From assembly GCF_022230925.1 (NCBI RefSeq), contig NZ_JAKKFH010000055.1, forward strand, positions 81,954-145,953: 64,000 nucleotides of DNA, in the 5' to 3' direction. The position numbers and the translations under genes are program-made. The notes under the pieces were generated by a model. That model was not told the origin of the DNA and made no database searches. It saw only the letters and a program-made list of their open reading frames with translations. Positions 42,033 through 50,530 of the stretch are shown here, piece by piece. How positions within the stretch are numbered: the first letter of the stretch is position 1; every line of letters begins with the position of its first letter. This DNA is from Micromonospora alfalfae. GTDB taxonomy: Bacteria > Actinomycetota > Actinomycetes > Mycobacteriales > Micromonosporaceae.

Positions 42033-42448
42033 GCCGGAGCGCCCGGCAGGCGGTCGTCCAGCCGCCCGAGCCGGGCCACTGTCTCCTCCAGCCGGCCCAG
42101 CGCCGAGAAGTCTCCCGGCGTGCCGAACAGGTCGCCGAGCCCCGCGCCGAGCGCGACGTCCAACCCCTCGGTGTGCTCGTCGACGTGCCCGGAGGCGACC
42201 TCACGAGCCCGCCGGTACGCGTCGAGCACCAACTCGGCCACCCCTTCCGTGCCGGCGCGCAGGGCGGCGGGCGCGAGGGTGAGGCCGGTCAGCGCGCCGG
42301 TGGCGTCGACGGTCGCCGAGACCAGGCCGCTCTCGTCGACAGCGGTGCCGGACAGTTCGGCCAGGTCGTCGCGGAGGCCCGCGAACCGGCGTTCGATGTC
42401 GGCGATCCGCCCGGCGAGCGCGTCGAACGCGGACGTCGGGTCCGTCAT
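42029..42448 (-). CDS. YbaB/EbfC-like small protein
   Basis: The 139-residue protein has the YbaB-like opening (SAFDALAGRIADIERRFAGLRDDLAEL) followed by VDESGLVSATVDATGALTGLTLAP. That is the helix-beta pattern of YbaB/EbfC proteins that bind DNA. In actinobacteria such proteins cluster with ESX-type genes. GGGAGG lies 6 bases before ATG 42448. It is divergent from the WXG-like gene with 92 bases between them, so the two units may be co-regulated. Confidence 0.82.
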   Translation of the reverse strand: MTDPTSAFDALAGRIADIERRFAGLRDDLAELSGTAVDESGLVSATVDATGALTGLTLAPAALRAGTEGVAELVLDAYRRAREVASGHVDEHTEGLDVALGAGLGDLFGTPGDFSALGRLEETVARLGRLDDRLPGAPA

Positions 42449-42540
42449 GAGATTCCTCCCCGTGGATCGTGCGACCGGGTGGTGCCCGGTGGCCGGGAGA
42501 TCGTATCGTCGGTGCGCTCGACTCATGGGGGAGGAACGGC

Positions 42541-42873
42541 ATGCCACCGGATATCGATGTCGACGTGCAGGCGGTCCGTCGATTGGAGACAGCCGCCAAG
42601 CAGGTCGCCAGCTCGCTGGCCGCGCTGCAGGGGCAGATCCTCTCGGCCGGCGACGTGCCGTCGGGCGCCTTCGGCCATCTGCCGTTCGCCAGCGACATGC
42701 TCCGCGACAAGTACGCCGAGCAGGTCACCGGCGGCAAGGAGTTGTTCTCCGCCGCGAGCGCCGCGTTCGGCCGGGTCGCCACGGCGCTGGGCGACACGGT
42801 CGAGGCGTACGAGCACAACGAACGGGACCTCGACGCCGGGTTCAAGGCCATCCAGTCGGGGCTGCCCGGATGA
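42541..42873 (+). CDS. EspC/WXG100-like type VII secretion target
   Basis: The 110-residue, mostly helical protein carries two antiparallel helices (VDVQAVRRLETAAKQVASSLAALQ and FSAASAAFGRVATALGDTVEAYEHN) with a connecting loop. This is the EspC/WXG100-type layout, without signal peptide. ATG 42541 has GGGGGAGGAAC upstream. Its stop TGA is overlapped by the next ATG (ATGA). This pair of small helical protein and larger partner resembles substrate pairs of type VII systems. Confidence 0.82.
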   Translation: MPPDIDVDVQAVRRLETAAKQVASSLAALQGQILSAGDVPSGAFGHLPFASDMLRDKYAEQVTGGKELFSAASAAFGRVATALGDTVEAYEHNERDLDAGFKAIQSGLPG

Positions 42874-43931
42874 GCGGCCCGGCCGGCAGCGCCGTCCAAC
42901 TGTGGAACGGCCTGGACAGCGCGCTCTCCGGGGTGCAGGACGCCGTCGACAGTGTCTGCCGCACCCTGGCCTGGCCGCTGATCCAGCTCGTCGAGCTGGT
43001 CGACGGCGAGCCCGCCGTGCTGCGCGCGAAGGCCGCCGAGTGGGACGCGCTGGCCGCGCAGGTACGCGACCTGGCGCAGGGGCACCGCGGGGCCCGGGAG
43101 TCCGCGCAGGGCGGGTGGCGCTCACCGTCCGGTGTGGCGTACGGCCAGCGGTTGGCCGAGGTGGAGCAGCAGCTCCTCGACGTCGCCGAGCAGTTCGCCG
43201 CGACCGCGGAGTACCTGCGCAGTGTCGCCGACGGCCTGCAGACCGTGCACGACGTGCTCGTGGACCTCTGCGTGGAGTTCGTGAACTTCCTCCTGGTGAC
43301 GCTGGTGACGGCGTTGCTGATGGCCCCGGTGACCATGGGCGCGTCCTGGGCGGCCGGCGTGGGCGTGGCCGTGACCAGGGGCCTGATCGTGTTTTCCCGG
43401 GCTCTGAAGGTCATGCGGCCACTGGCGACACATCTTCAGAAGGTCATCCGCCTGCTGCAGCGGGTCATGCTGTATCTGCGCAAGCTGCAGGCGCACCTGG
43501 ACAAGCTGGTCAAGATGCAGGACAAGCTGCTCACCGGCCGGAAGTACGCCGACAAGCGGCACGCCGCCGGCAAGGCCGACAAGTGGTTCCACAAGATCTT
43601 CGACCCGACGAAGGGCACCTACAAGCTGGGCAAGTCGGGTTCACCGTTCGACATGGGCACCCTTGAGCGGGCCGCCGCGCTGCGGGCGCACGGGGTCGCC
43701 GACGGTGCCCGGGTGGTCGCCCGGGACTGGGCGACCCATCTGCCGTGGAACGTGCCGAACTCGGTCGTGCACGGCGTCACCTGGGGGACCGTCGCGTTGA
43801 CCAGCGGGCTCTCCGTACCCGGCAGCGAACAGGTCGGCGATCAGATCGACCAGGCGGTGCAGGGCGGGGCGGACTGGATCGACCAGAATGTCTTCGGGCA
43901 ACCGCCGGCGGGTCAGCCGGCGGGCCGCTAG
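42870..43931 (+). CDS. WXG100-like N-terminal domain plus membrane segments, putative type VII effector
   Basis: The 353-residue protein has a helical WXG100-like N-terminal domain (about 5-125). AAEWDALAAQVRDL and GWRSPSGVAYGQRLAEVEQQL hold the W-x-S/P turn. Two hydrophobic helices follow (about 132-175), then a positively charged helix region (about 180-245) with KYADKRHAAGKADKWFHKIFDP, and a small C-terminal region. No known toxin domain is recognised, but the architecture fits a polymorphic effector or channel component. It is coupled by ATGA overlap to the EspC-like gene and is followed by a PH-like gene 13 bases later. Confidence 0.8.
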   Translation: MSGPAGSAVQLWNGLDSALSGVQDAVDSVCRTLAWPLIQLVELVDGEPAVLRAKAAEWDALAAQVRDLAQGHRGARESAQGGWRSPSGVAYGQRLAEVEQQLLDVAEQFAATAEYLRSVADGLQTVHDVLVDLCVEFVNFLLVTLVTALLMAPVTMGASWAAGVGVAVTRGLIVFSRALKVMRPLATHLQKVIRLLQRVMLYLRKLQAHLDKLVKMQDKLLTGRKYADKRHAAGKADKWFHKIFDPTKGTYKLGKSGSPFDMGTLERAAALRAHGVADGARVVARDWATHLPWNVPNSVVHGVTWGTVALTSGLSVPGSEQVGDQIDQAVQGGADWIDQNVFGQPPAGQPAGR

Positions 43932-43944
43932 GGAGGAACGCGTG

Positions 43945-44850
43945 ATGTCAGGGGAGCGGGGCCGCCTCGGTCGGTTCACCGACGCCGTGCTCGGCGGCGC
44001 GCGGGCCGCCCGGGACAAGGCCCGTGAGCTGCGCGACGAGTTTCGCACCAGCGACGAACCCGAACGTGCTCTCGTCGCGCCACTGCTGCCCGGGCAGGAG
44101 CTGCGCTATGTGGGGCTCGGCCCGGTCCGTGCCCCGCAGACCCACAAGGCCGGTCGGCAGCTCGCCGATGTGATGGCCGACGAGTTCGTCGACTCGCTCG
44201 ACCCGAAGGTGCTGTTCGGGCTACTCAACATCGTCAACCCGGTGGTCTGGGTGGACGCGGTGCTGACGCCGGTCCGGATGGCCGCGGGCGTGCTGCTGCT
44301 GCCGGGCAACGCTGGCGCCCTCGCGGCGGGGGTGCCGGAGGCGGCCGAACCGGAGCCGGCCCCGCCACAGCAGCGGGCGCCTCGGGTGGTGATCCCGCTC
44401 ACGCCGGAGCAGGAGGCGTTCCGGGCCCTGTTCCGGCTGAGCCTGTACCGCCCGCTGGCCGACCAGCTCGCCGAGATCGCCTACCGTCGCCGGTTCGTCT
44501 TCAGCGGTGACCTCGCCACCCTCGCCGGCAGCCTGCTGCTCTTCCTGGAGCGTTACACGGGCACACCGCTGGCGGTGACCGACACCCACCTTCACCTGCT
44601 GCGGATGGGGCCCCGCCCGGACGCCGACCGGCCCGACCGGCGTCAACCGCGGGTGCTGTGGAGCGTCGAGCGCGGCCGGGTGGCCCGGATCGACTCGGAG
44701 GGGGGCGTGGGCGGTCTGACGCGTTTCCCGTCCACCATCTTCTTCGACGACGGCTCGTGGATCCGGATCGTCAACCCGGCGACCCGCGACGACCAGTCCC
44801 GGTTCCTGACCGCTATCCGCGAGCTTGCCGGGAACCGCCCGGCGTCGTGA
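43945..44850 (+). CDS. Membrane-associated protein with PH-like C-terminal domain
   Basis: The 301-residue protein has an amphipathic, possibly membrane-binding N-terminal region. LFGLLNIVNPVVWVDAVLTPVRMAAGVLLLPG gives a hydrophobic stretch at about 92-125. A C-terminal PH-like domain (about 190-300) reads DTHLHLLRMG, VLWSVERGRVARIDSE, IFFDDGSWIRIV. GTG 43942 precedes ATG 43945 by one codon; the ATG has GGGAGG at better spacing. It is the last gene of the operon, convergent with the aldo/keto reductase (gap 13 bases). Confidence 0.75.
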   Translation: MSGERGRLGRFTDAVLGGARAARDKARELRDEFRTSDEPERALVAPLLPGQELRYVGLGPVRAPQTHKAGRQLADVMADEFVDSLDPKVLFGLLNIVNPVVWVDAVLTPVRMAAGVLLLPGNAGALAAGVPEAAEPEPAPPQQRAPRVVIPLTPEQEAFRALFRLSLYRPLADQLAEIAYRRRFVFSGDLATLAGSLLLFLERYTGTPLAVTDTHLHLLRMGPRPDADRPDRRQPRVLWSVERGRVARIDSEGGVGGLTRFPSTIFFDDGSWIRIVNPATRDDQSRFLTAIRELAGNRPAS

Positions 44851-44863
44851 CCCGGCCGGCGGG

Positions 44864-45835
44864 TCAGCCGTCGCGTTCGGGGTAGCCGACCGGCACCGCG
44901 GAGACGTCGTCCAGCGCGGTGGTGATCTCCTCGGGCAGGGTGATCCGTTCCACCGCGAGCGCGCCGAGGAGCTGCCCGACAGTGCGCGCGCCGAGGATCG
45001 GCGCTGTCACGCCGGGCCGGTCCCGGATCCAGGCCAGGGCCACCTCCAGCGGCGACACCCCCAGCCCACCGGCCGCGGTGGCCACCGCCTCCACGATGCT
45101 GGAGCAGCGCGGCTCCAGGTAGGTCGAGACGAACGGCTCGAAGTGCGGCGACGCGGCCCGGGAGTCGGCCGGACGGCCGTGCCGGTACTTGCCGGTGAGC
45201 ACGCCCCGCCCCAGCGGCGACCAGGGCAGCACGCCGAGGCCGAGCGCGTCGCACGCGGGCAGCACCTCCCGCTCCACGCCCCGCTCCAGCAGCGAATACT
45301 CCACCTGGGACGCGACCACCGGCGCCCGCCCCGGCCAGGCGGTCTGCCAGGCCGCGGCCCGCGCGGTCTGCCAGCCGGAGAAGTTCGACACCCCGACGTA
45401 GCGGACCTTGCCGCTGGCCACCGCGTGGTCCAGGGCGGCCAGGGTCTCTTCGAGGGGGGTGTCCGGGTCGTACCCGTGCACCTGGAACAGGTCGACGTGG
45501 TCGGTGCCGAGCCGGCGCAGCGACGCGTCCAGCGTGCGCAGCAGGTGCCCCCGAGAGCCGTCCCGACGTCGGCCACTGCCGGGGCGTAACCCGGCCTTCG
45601 TGGCGATCAGCAGCTCCTCACGGGGGACGAGGGAGCCCAGCAGCGAGCCGATCACCGACTCGGCGTCGCCGTCGCCGTACACGTCAGCGGTGTCGATCAG
45701 GTTGCCGCCCGCGTCGAGGTAACTCTTCAGCTGAGCGGCCGCATCGTCGGCGTCGGTGTCCCGGCCCCAGGTCATGGTGCCGAGCGCGAGCCGGGAAACC
45801 GCCAGCCCGCTTCGGCCGAGCGGTCGCTGTTGCAT
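44864..45835 (-). CDS. Aldo/keto reductase
   Basis: This 323-residue (alpha/beta)8 oxidoreductase opens RPLGRSGLAVSRLALGTMTWG and has the catalytic tetrad. NLIDTADVYG gives Asp and Tyr, LLIATKAG gives Lys and DLFQVHGYDP gives His. The NADP-binding loop is TAPILGARTVGQL. It reduces carbonyl groups using NADPH. Substrate unknown. The frame starts at ATG 45835. The gap of 186 bases to the divergent F420-dependent gene is A/T-rich in parts (AACCTTATTTCGAACC near 45842) and likely holds both promoters. Confidence 0.93.
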   Translation of the reverse strand: MQQRPLGRSGLAVSRLALGTMTWGRDTDADDAAAQLKSYLDAGGNLIDTADVYGDGDAESVIGSLLGSLVPREELLIATKAGLRPGSGRRRDGSRGHLLRTLDASLRRLGTDHVDLFQVHGYDPDTPLEETLAALDHAVASGKVRYVGVSNFSGWQTARAAAWQTAWPGRAPVVASQVEYSLLERGVEREVLPACDALGLGVLPWSPLGRGVLTGKYRHGRPADSRAASPHFEPFVSTYLEPRCSSIVEAVATAAGGLGVSPLEVALAWIRDRPGVTAPILGARTVGQLLGALAVERITLPEEITTALDDVSAVPVGYPERDG

Positions 45836-46021
45836 GGGTGAACCTTATTTCGAACCTGCCGCCACGGATATCCTCGCTCCCGTATCTCTGCCGGTTCTGC
45901 CGGTTCCGCCGCCTCGGGCTGCCCCGATGGAGGGGGGATCAAAGGGGTCGAGCCGGTGATCGAGTCCGTTATCGGCATTGCGTAACCTGGGGCGACCTGT
46001 GCCACGGATGGGGGAGGACCA

Positions 46022-47074
46022 GTGCGACTCGGGCTCAGTCTCGGATACCAGACGGCGTGGAGCACACCGGCCGACCACCTGGCGCTGGCCCAGGAGGCGG
46101 ACCGGCTGGGCTATTCGGTGGTGTGGGCGGCGGAGGCCTACGGCTCCGACTCGCCCAGCATGCTGGCCTGGATGGCCGGCCAGACCGAACGGATCGACGT
46201 CGGCGCCGCGGTGATGCAGATCCCCGCCCGTACGCCGGCGGCCACCGCCATGACCGCCGCCACCATCGACGCGCTCTCCGGCGGCCGGTTCCGGCTCGGC
46301 CTGGGTGTCTCCGGCCCGCAGGTCTCCGAGGGATGGCACGGCGTGCGTTTCGCCAAGCCGCTGGCCCGGACCCGCGAGTTCGTCGACATCGTCAAGCTGG
46401 CCATCGCCCGCAAGGAGGTGGCGTACGACGGCGAGCACTACACGCTTCCGCTGCCGGACGGCCCGGGCAAGGCCCTGCGACTGGGCTTCCACCCACCCCG
46501 CGAGCACATACCGATCTACCTGGCCGCGGTCGGCCCGAAGAACCTGGAGCTGGCGGGCGAGATCGCCGACGGCTGGCTGGCAGTGTTCTACGCCCCGGAG
46601 TTCGCCGAGGAGCAGCTCGCCTCGGTGCGCGCCGGGCGGGCCAAGGTCGGCAAGGAGTTGGCCGGTTTCGACGTGGTGCCGTCGGTGCCCGTGGTGATCG
46701 GTGACGACGTGGCCTCCTGCGCCGAACTCGTCCGCTGGTACGCCGCGCTCTACGTGGGCGGGATGGGCAGCCGGCAGCAGAACTTCTACAACCAGCTCGC
46801 CACCCGGATGGGCTACGGCGACGCCGCCCGCGAGGTGCAGGACCTGTACCTGGCCAAGCGCCAGCGCGACGCCGCCGCCGCCGTACCCATGGAGTTCATC
46901 GACCGCACCTCGCTGCTCGGCCCGAAGGAACGCATCGCCGAGCGGATGCGGGAGTACGCGGCGGCCGGCGTCACCACGCTGTCGGTGACCCTCTTCGTGG
47001 CCGACCGGGACAGCGGTGTGCAGACCCTGCGTACCGTCGCCGAGGCTCTCGACCTCTCGGGAGTTGGCGAGTGA
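46022..47074 (+). CDS. Luciferase-like, F420-dependent oxidoreductase (LLM class)
   Basis: The 350-residue TIM-barrel protein has LLM family motifs. GYSVVWAAEAYGSDSPSMLAWMAGQTERIDVGAAVMQIPARTP lies in the N-terminal half, with ALSGGRFRLGLGVSGP next. The C-terminal half has LAAVGPKNLELAGEIADGWL. Cofactor F420 is typical for actinobacterial members; FMN is possible. The GTG start at 46022 follows GGGGGAGGACCA. It overlaps uppP by 4 bases (GTGA), so the two are translationally coupled. Confidence 0.9.
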   Translation: MRLGLSLGYQTAWSTPADHLALAQEADRLGYSVVWAAEAYGSDSPSMLAWMAGQTERIDVGAAVMQIPARTPAATAMTAATIDALSGGRFRLGLGVSGPQVSEGWHGVRFAKPLARTREFVDIVKLAIARKEVAYDGEHYTLPLPDGPGKALRLGFHPPREHIPIYLAAVGPKNLELAGEIADGWLAVFYAPEFAEEQLASVRAGRAKVGKELAGFDVVPSVPVVIGDDVASCAELVRWYAALYVGGMGSRQQNFYNQLATRMGYGDAAREVQDLYLAKRQRDAAAAVPMEFIDRTSLLGPKERIAERMREYAAAGVTTLSVTLFVADRDSGVQTLRTVAEALDLSGVGE

Positions 47075-47907
47075 CCTGGGTCGAGGCAATCGTTCTGGGC
47101 ATCGTCCAGGGACTGACCGAGTTCCTTCCGGTCAGCTCGTCGGGGCATCTGCGGATCACCTCGGCGATCTTCTTCGACCGCGACGCCGGCGCGTCGTTCA
47201 CAGCGGTCACCCAGCTCGGCACCGAAGCGGCAGTGCTGATCTACTTCGCCAAGGACATCTGGCGGATCACCCGGACGTGGCTGGTGGGCATCCGGGACAA
47301 GTCGGTGCGCTCCAGCCTCGACTACCGGATGGGCTGGTACGTGATCGTCGGCTCGATCCCGATCGGGCTGTTCGGTTTCGTGTTCAAGGACCAGATCAAG
47401 ACCGCCGGGCGCAACCTGTGGGTGGTGGCGACCACGCTCATCGTGTTCGCGTTCGTGTTGGCCTTCGCCGAGTACTGGGGGCGGCAGACCCGCACCCTGG
47501 AGAACTTCCGGATGAAGGACGGCATCGTGATGGGTTTCGCCCAGGCCATGGCGCTGGTGCCCGGGGTGTCCCGTTCCGGCGGCACCCTCACCGCCGGCCT
47601 GCTGCTCAACCTGACCCGCGAGGCGGCGGCCCGGTACTCGTTCCTGCTGGCCATCCCGGCGGTGGTGATGTCCGGCGTGTTCAGCCTCGGGGACGTGTTC
47701 GAACCATCCGCCCCGGGCACGTCGGTACCCACGGTGGCCCAGACGATCGTTGCCACCGTCATCGCCTTCGGCATCGGTTACGCGGCCATCGCCTGGTTGT
47801 TGCGCTACGTGGCGCACCACACCCTGTACGTCTTCGTGCTGTACCGGGTGGCGCTGGGCACCCTGGTCCTGGCCCTGTTGCTGACCGGCGCTATCGACGC
47901 CACCTGA
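47071..47907 (+). CDS. uppP: Undecaprenyl-diphosphatase (bacitracin resistance type)
   Basis: UppP removes phosphate from undecaprenyl pyrophosphate to recycle the lipid carrier of cell wall synthesis. The 278-residue membrane protein has the signature QGLTEFLPVSSSGHL with the catalytic Glu (about residues 14-28), PGVSRSGGTLTAGLL (about 165-180) and 7-8 hydrophobic segments. GTG 47071 overlaps the upstream gene. Coupling to an F420 enzyme is unusual for UppP. A terminator follows at 47923. Confidence 0.95.
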   Translation: MTWVEAIVLGIVQGLTEFLPVSSSGHLRITSAIFFDRDAGASFTAVTQLGTEAAVLIYFAKDIWRITRTWLVGIRDKSVRSSLDYRMGWYVIVGSIPIGLFGFVFKDQIKTAGRNLWVVATTLIVFAFVLAFAEYWGRQTRTLENFRMKDGIVMGFAQAMALVPGVSRSGGTLTAGLLLNLTREAAARYSFLLAIPAVVMSGVFSLGDVFEPSAPGTSVPTVAQTIVATVIAFGIGYAAIAWLLRYVAHHTLYVFVLYRVALGTLVLALLLTGAIDAT

Positions 47908-47922
47908 TCCGCCCGCGCGTCC

Positions 47923-47960
47923 GCCGGCCTCCGTTCCCCGCCCGGGGATCGGAGGCCGGC
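47923..47960 (+). terminator. Long stem-loop after uppP
   Basis: A 17-base-pair stem (arms beginning GCCGGCCTCCG and ending GGAGGCCGGC) with one T-T mismatch and a 4-base loop (GCCC). It starts 16 bases after the uppP stop. Confidence 0.8.
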
Positions 47961-48086
47961 CCGTTTGCGGTGTCCACCGGATGGTGCCGTACTTCATCCT
48001 ATTTCGGTCGAACCACCTCAGAGCGCACCTAGTCTTTCTGTGTCCGGGTTGATGTCAGGGACGAGACTTGCGGGAGAGGGGCGACC

Positions 48087-49532
48087 GTGACCGCCAGCGG
48101 CGCGAAGCGCGGGCGGGGTGGGCCGCCACGGCGCAACCTCATAGCGGTCCTCGCGATCGTCGCGCTCTCCGGCGCGCTCTTCGGCTACGACCAGGGCGTC
48201 ATCAGCGGGGCGCTGCGCGACATCCGCCAGACCTTCGACGCGGACACCTTCGCCGTCGAGGTGGCGGCGAGTTGGGTGACCCCCGGTGCGCTGGTGGGTG
48301 CGCTGCTCGGTGGACACCTCGCGGACCGGGTCGGCCGCCGGGGAGCACTGTGGGTCGCCGCCGCCGCTTTCGCGGTGGGCACCATCGTCCAGGCGTTCGC
48401 ACCGGTGATCGGGGTGATGTTCGGTGCCCGGCTGATCCTGGGGCTGGGCATCGGGGTGGCCTCGGTCGCCGGCCCGATGTACGCGGCGGAGGCGGCGCCG
48501 GAACGCATCCGGGGCAGCCTCCTGGCGCTCTACCAGTTCTCCACCACGTTCGCGATCTTCATCGGCTACCTCGCCGACGAACTGTTCGAGGCGGGCAGCT
48601 CCTGGCGTTACCTGCTCGGGGCCGCCGCGCTGCTGGGGGTGGCCCTCGCCCTGGTCACCACGGTGATCCCCGACTCGGCCGTCTGGTATGTCGGGCGGGG
48701 CGACCGGCGGCGGGCGGAGGCGTCGCTGCGGGCGACGGTGCCGCCGGAGAAGGTGCCCCAGCGGCTGCACGCCGTGCAGGAGAGTCTCGCGGCCGGCAAG
48801 GCGGGTTGGCGCGAGGTGCTCTCGCACGAGTGGCGGCGGCCGTTGGTGCTGGGTGTGGGCCTGGCCCTGTTCCAGCAGCTGACCGGGATCAACGGGATCA
48901 TCTACTACGCCGACGAGATCTTCTCCGCCGCCGGATTCCACACCCCTCAGGCGCAGCTGGCAGCCACCACCTGGGCGATCGGCGCTGTCGACTCGCTCTT
49001 CACGCTGGTCGCGGTCGCCTTCCTGGACCGGCTGGGCCGCCGTCCACTACTGCTGGTCGGCCTGCTGGGCATGGCGGTGTCGCTGGTGGTGGTCAGCGTC
49101 AGCTTCGCGAAGATGGATCCGGGGGCGCAGGCGGCCGGAGCGACCGGGCACCACCCCACCGACGCCGGCATCTTCCTGCTGGTCGGCGTGGTCATGTTCG
49201 TGGCGTTCTACGCGATGTCGATCGGCCCCGCCGCCTGGACGGTCATCAATGAGATCTTCCCGGGCCGCATCCGGGGCCGATGCGTGGCGGTCGCGTCCGC
49301 CACCCACTGGGGCACCGAGTACCTCGTCACCCAGTTCTTCCTGAGCATGCTCGACGCCCTGGGCCGGTCGGGTGTGTTCGCGCTCTTCGCCGGCACCTGT
49401 GTGCTCGGCTTCCTGTTCATCTGGCGGTACCTGCCGGAGACGAGGGGCAGGACCCTCGAGGAGATCCAGCAGATGTGGCAGAACGACGCCCGTGTTCGGC
49501 GCTCGCACCGTGCCGGCGCGGGGTCCCGCTAA
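48087..49532 (+). CDS. MFS sugar porter (sugar/proton symporter family)
   Basis: The 481-residue transporter has 12 hydrophobic segments and sugar porter signatures. FGYDQGVISGAL lies in TM1, LADRVGRRGALW in the loop, FQQLTGINGIIYYADEIFSAAGF in TM7, LDRLGRRPLLLVG in the second loop and the C-terminal PETRGRTLEEI. Substrate is probably a pentose or hexose. It has a GTG start preceded by GGGAGAGGGG. It is monocistronic, after the uppP terminator and 175 bases before the urease operon, with an A/T-rich element between (AAAAACGGATCTGTTGGACAAAC). Confidence 0.93.
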   Translation: MTASGAKRGRGGPPRRNLIAVLAIVALSGALFGYDQGVISGALRDIRQTFDADTFAVEVAASWVTPGALVGALLGGHLADRVGRRGALWVAAAAFAVGTIVQAFAPVIGVMFGARLILGLGIGVASVAGPMYAAEAAPERIRGSLLALYQFSTTFAIFIGYLADELFEAGSSWRYLLGAAALLGVALALVTTVIPDSAVWYVGRGDRRRAEASLRATVPPEKVPQRLHAVQESLAAGKAGWREVLSHEWRRPLVLGVGLALFQQLTGINGIIYYADEIFSAAGFHTPQAQLAATTWAIGAVDSLFTLVAVAFLDRLGRRPLLLVGLLGMAVSLVVVSVSFAKMDPGAQAAGATGHHPTDAGIFLLVGVVMFVAFYAMSIGPAAWTVINEIFPGRIRGRCVAVASATHWGTEYLVTQFFLSMLDALGRSGVFALFAGTCVLGFLFIWRYLPETRGRTLEEIQQMWQNDARVRRSHRAGAGSR

Positions 49533-49707
49533 TTCTCGGCTTCTGACCCGTGGCGCAGCGGGCAGGGCGTACGGTCGAGCCGAAGCCGCCCAAAAACGGA
49601 TCTGTTGGACAAACAGCTCATTCCGGATGAGCGTCGGTGCTCGCCCGGTGGGAATCCGCTCGGCGGGATGGCGGCCCCCGACCGACCGTCGCAGAAGGAC
49701 CAGGACA
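49533..49707 (+). promoter_or_regulatory. Upstream region of the urease operon
   Basis: This 175-base gap is the only non-coding space before the nine-gene urease cluster, so it should hold its main promoter. It includes AAAAACGG and the pair GTTGGACAAAC/GCTCATTCCGGATGAGC (the second is an imperfect palindrome, 49615-49631, GCTCATTC then GGATGAGC). The latter could be an operator. Confidence 0.5.
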
Positions 49708-50010
49708 GTGCATCTGACACCACGGGAATTCGACAAGCTGACGATCCTCTCGATGGCGATGGTCGCCAATGCCCGCAAGGCCAGGGGGGTCAAGCTCAAT
49801 CACCCCGAGGCCGTCGCGGTCATCTGTGCCGCCGCCCTCGAGGGCGCCCGGGACGGCAAGACCGTCGAAGAGGTCATGAACGAGGCCCGCAGCACCCTGA
49901 GCGCCGACGACGTGATGCCGGGCGTGGCGGACATGCTGCCCATGATCCAGGTCGAGGCGGTCTTCACCGACGGCTCGCGACTGGTCACCGTGCACTCACC
50001 CATCCGATAG
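49708..50010 (+). CDS. ureA: Urease gamma subunit
   Basis: UreA is the small structural subunit of nickel urease, which hydrolyses urea to ammonia and carbamate. The 100-residue protein matches the family in length. It opens HLTPREFDKLTILSMAMVANARKARGVKLNHPEAVAVICAA and ends DGSRLVTVHSPIR. The GTG at 49708 follows AAGGACC. It begins the operon and is followed by ureB after 10 bases. Confidence 0.97.
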   Translation: MHLTPREFDKLTILSMAMVANARKARGVKLNHPEAVAVICAAALEGARDGKTVEEVMNEARSTLSADDVMPGVADMLPMIQVEAVFTDGSRLVTVHSPIR

Positions 50011-50020
50011 GGAGCAGGAC

Positions 50021-50482
50021 ATGGCCAACCAACATCCCGGCCCCAACTCGAAGCACGTGCGACCCATCGGCGGCTACGTACTCAGCGATCAGCCCCTGGA
50101 GCTGAACGCGGGCCGGCCGGTCACCGAGGTCGTCGTCCAGAACACCGGTGACCGTCCGATCCAGGTCGGCTCGCACTTCCACTTCTTCGAGGCCAACCGA
50201 ATGCTCGCCTTCGACCGTGAGGCGGCCTTCGGGCGGCGGCTGAACATTCCGGCGACCACGTCCATCCGCTTCGAGCCGGGTGACAAGAAGACGGTGCAGC
50301 TCATCCCCTTCGGCGGGCAGCAGCGCGTGTACGGCTTCAACGGTCTGGTGCAGGGGTGGAGCGGCAGCGAGTCGACCCCCAGCTATCGACCCGACCGCAC
50401 CGAGGCGATCCACAACGCCAAGACCCGCGGCTTCAAGTTCAGCGCGGAGCAGCAGGACGACCCCAAGGGCAAGAAGAAGTAG
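50021..50482 (+). CDS. ureB: Urease beta subunit
   Basis: The beta subunit helps hold the trimeric enzyme together. The core has HVRPIGGYVLSDQPLELNAGR, GDRPIQVGSHFHFFEANRML and TTSIRFEPGDKKTVQLIPFGGQQRVYGFNG. At 153 residues it is about 50 longer than the usual 100-110, because of a C-terminal extension (STPSYRPDRTEAIHNAKTRGF... ending PKGKKK). The extension is charged and likely flexible. Position 10 bases after ureA and 48 before ureC. Confidence 0.96.
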   Translation: MANQHPGPNSKHVRPIGGYVLSDQPLELNAGRPVTEVVVQNTGDRPIQVGSHFHFFEANRMLAFDREAAFGRRLNIPATTSIRFEPGDKKTVQLIPFGGQQRVYGFNGLVQGWSGSESTPSYRPDRTEAIHNAKTRGFKFSAEQQDDPKGKKK

Positions 50483-50530
50483 ATCGACTAACCCGCAGGG
50501 CTGCGCGCCTCGGGCAGGAGAGAAGATTCG

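Noticed and set aside
49547..49620. tRNA-like sequence (GTGGCGCAGCGGGCAGGGC)
   Set aside because: It resembles a D-arm, but there is no GTTCGAATC-type T-loop or matching acceptor stem, so it is not a tRNA.
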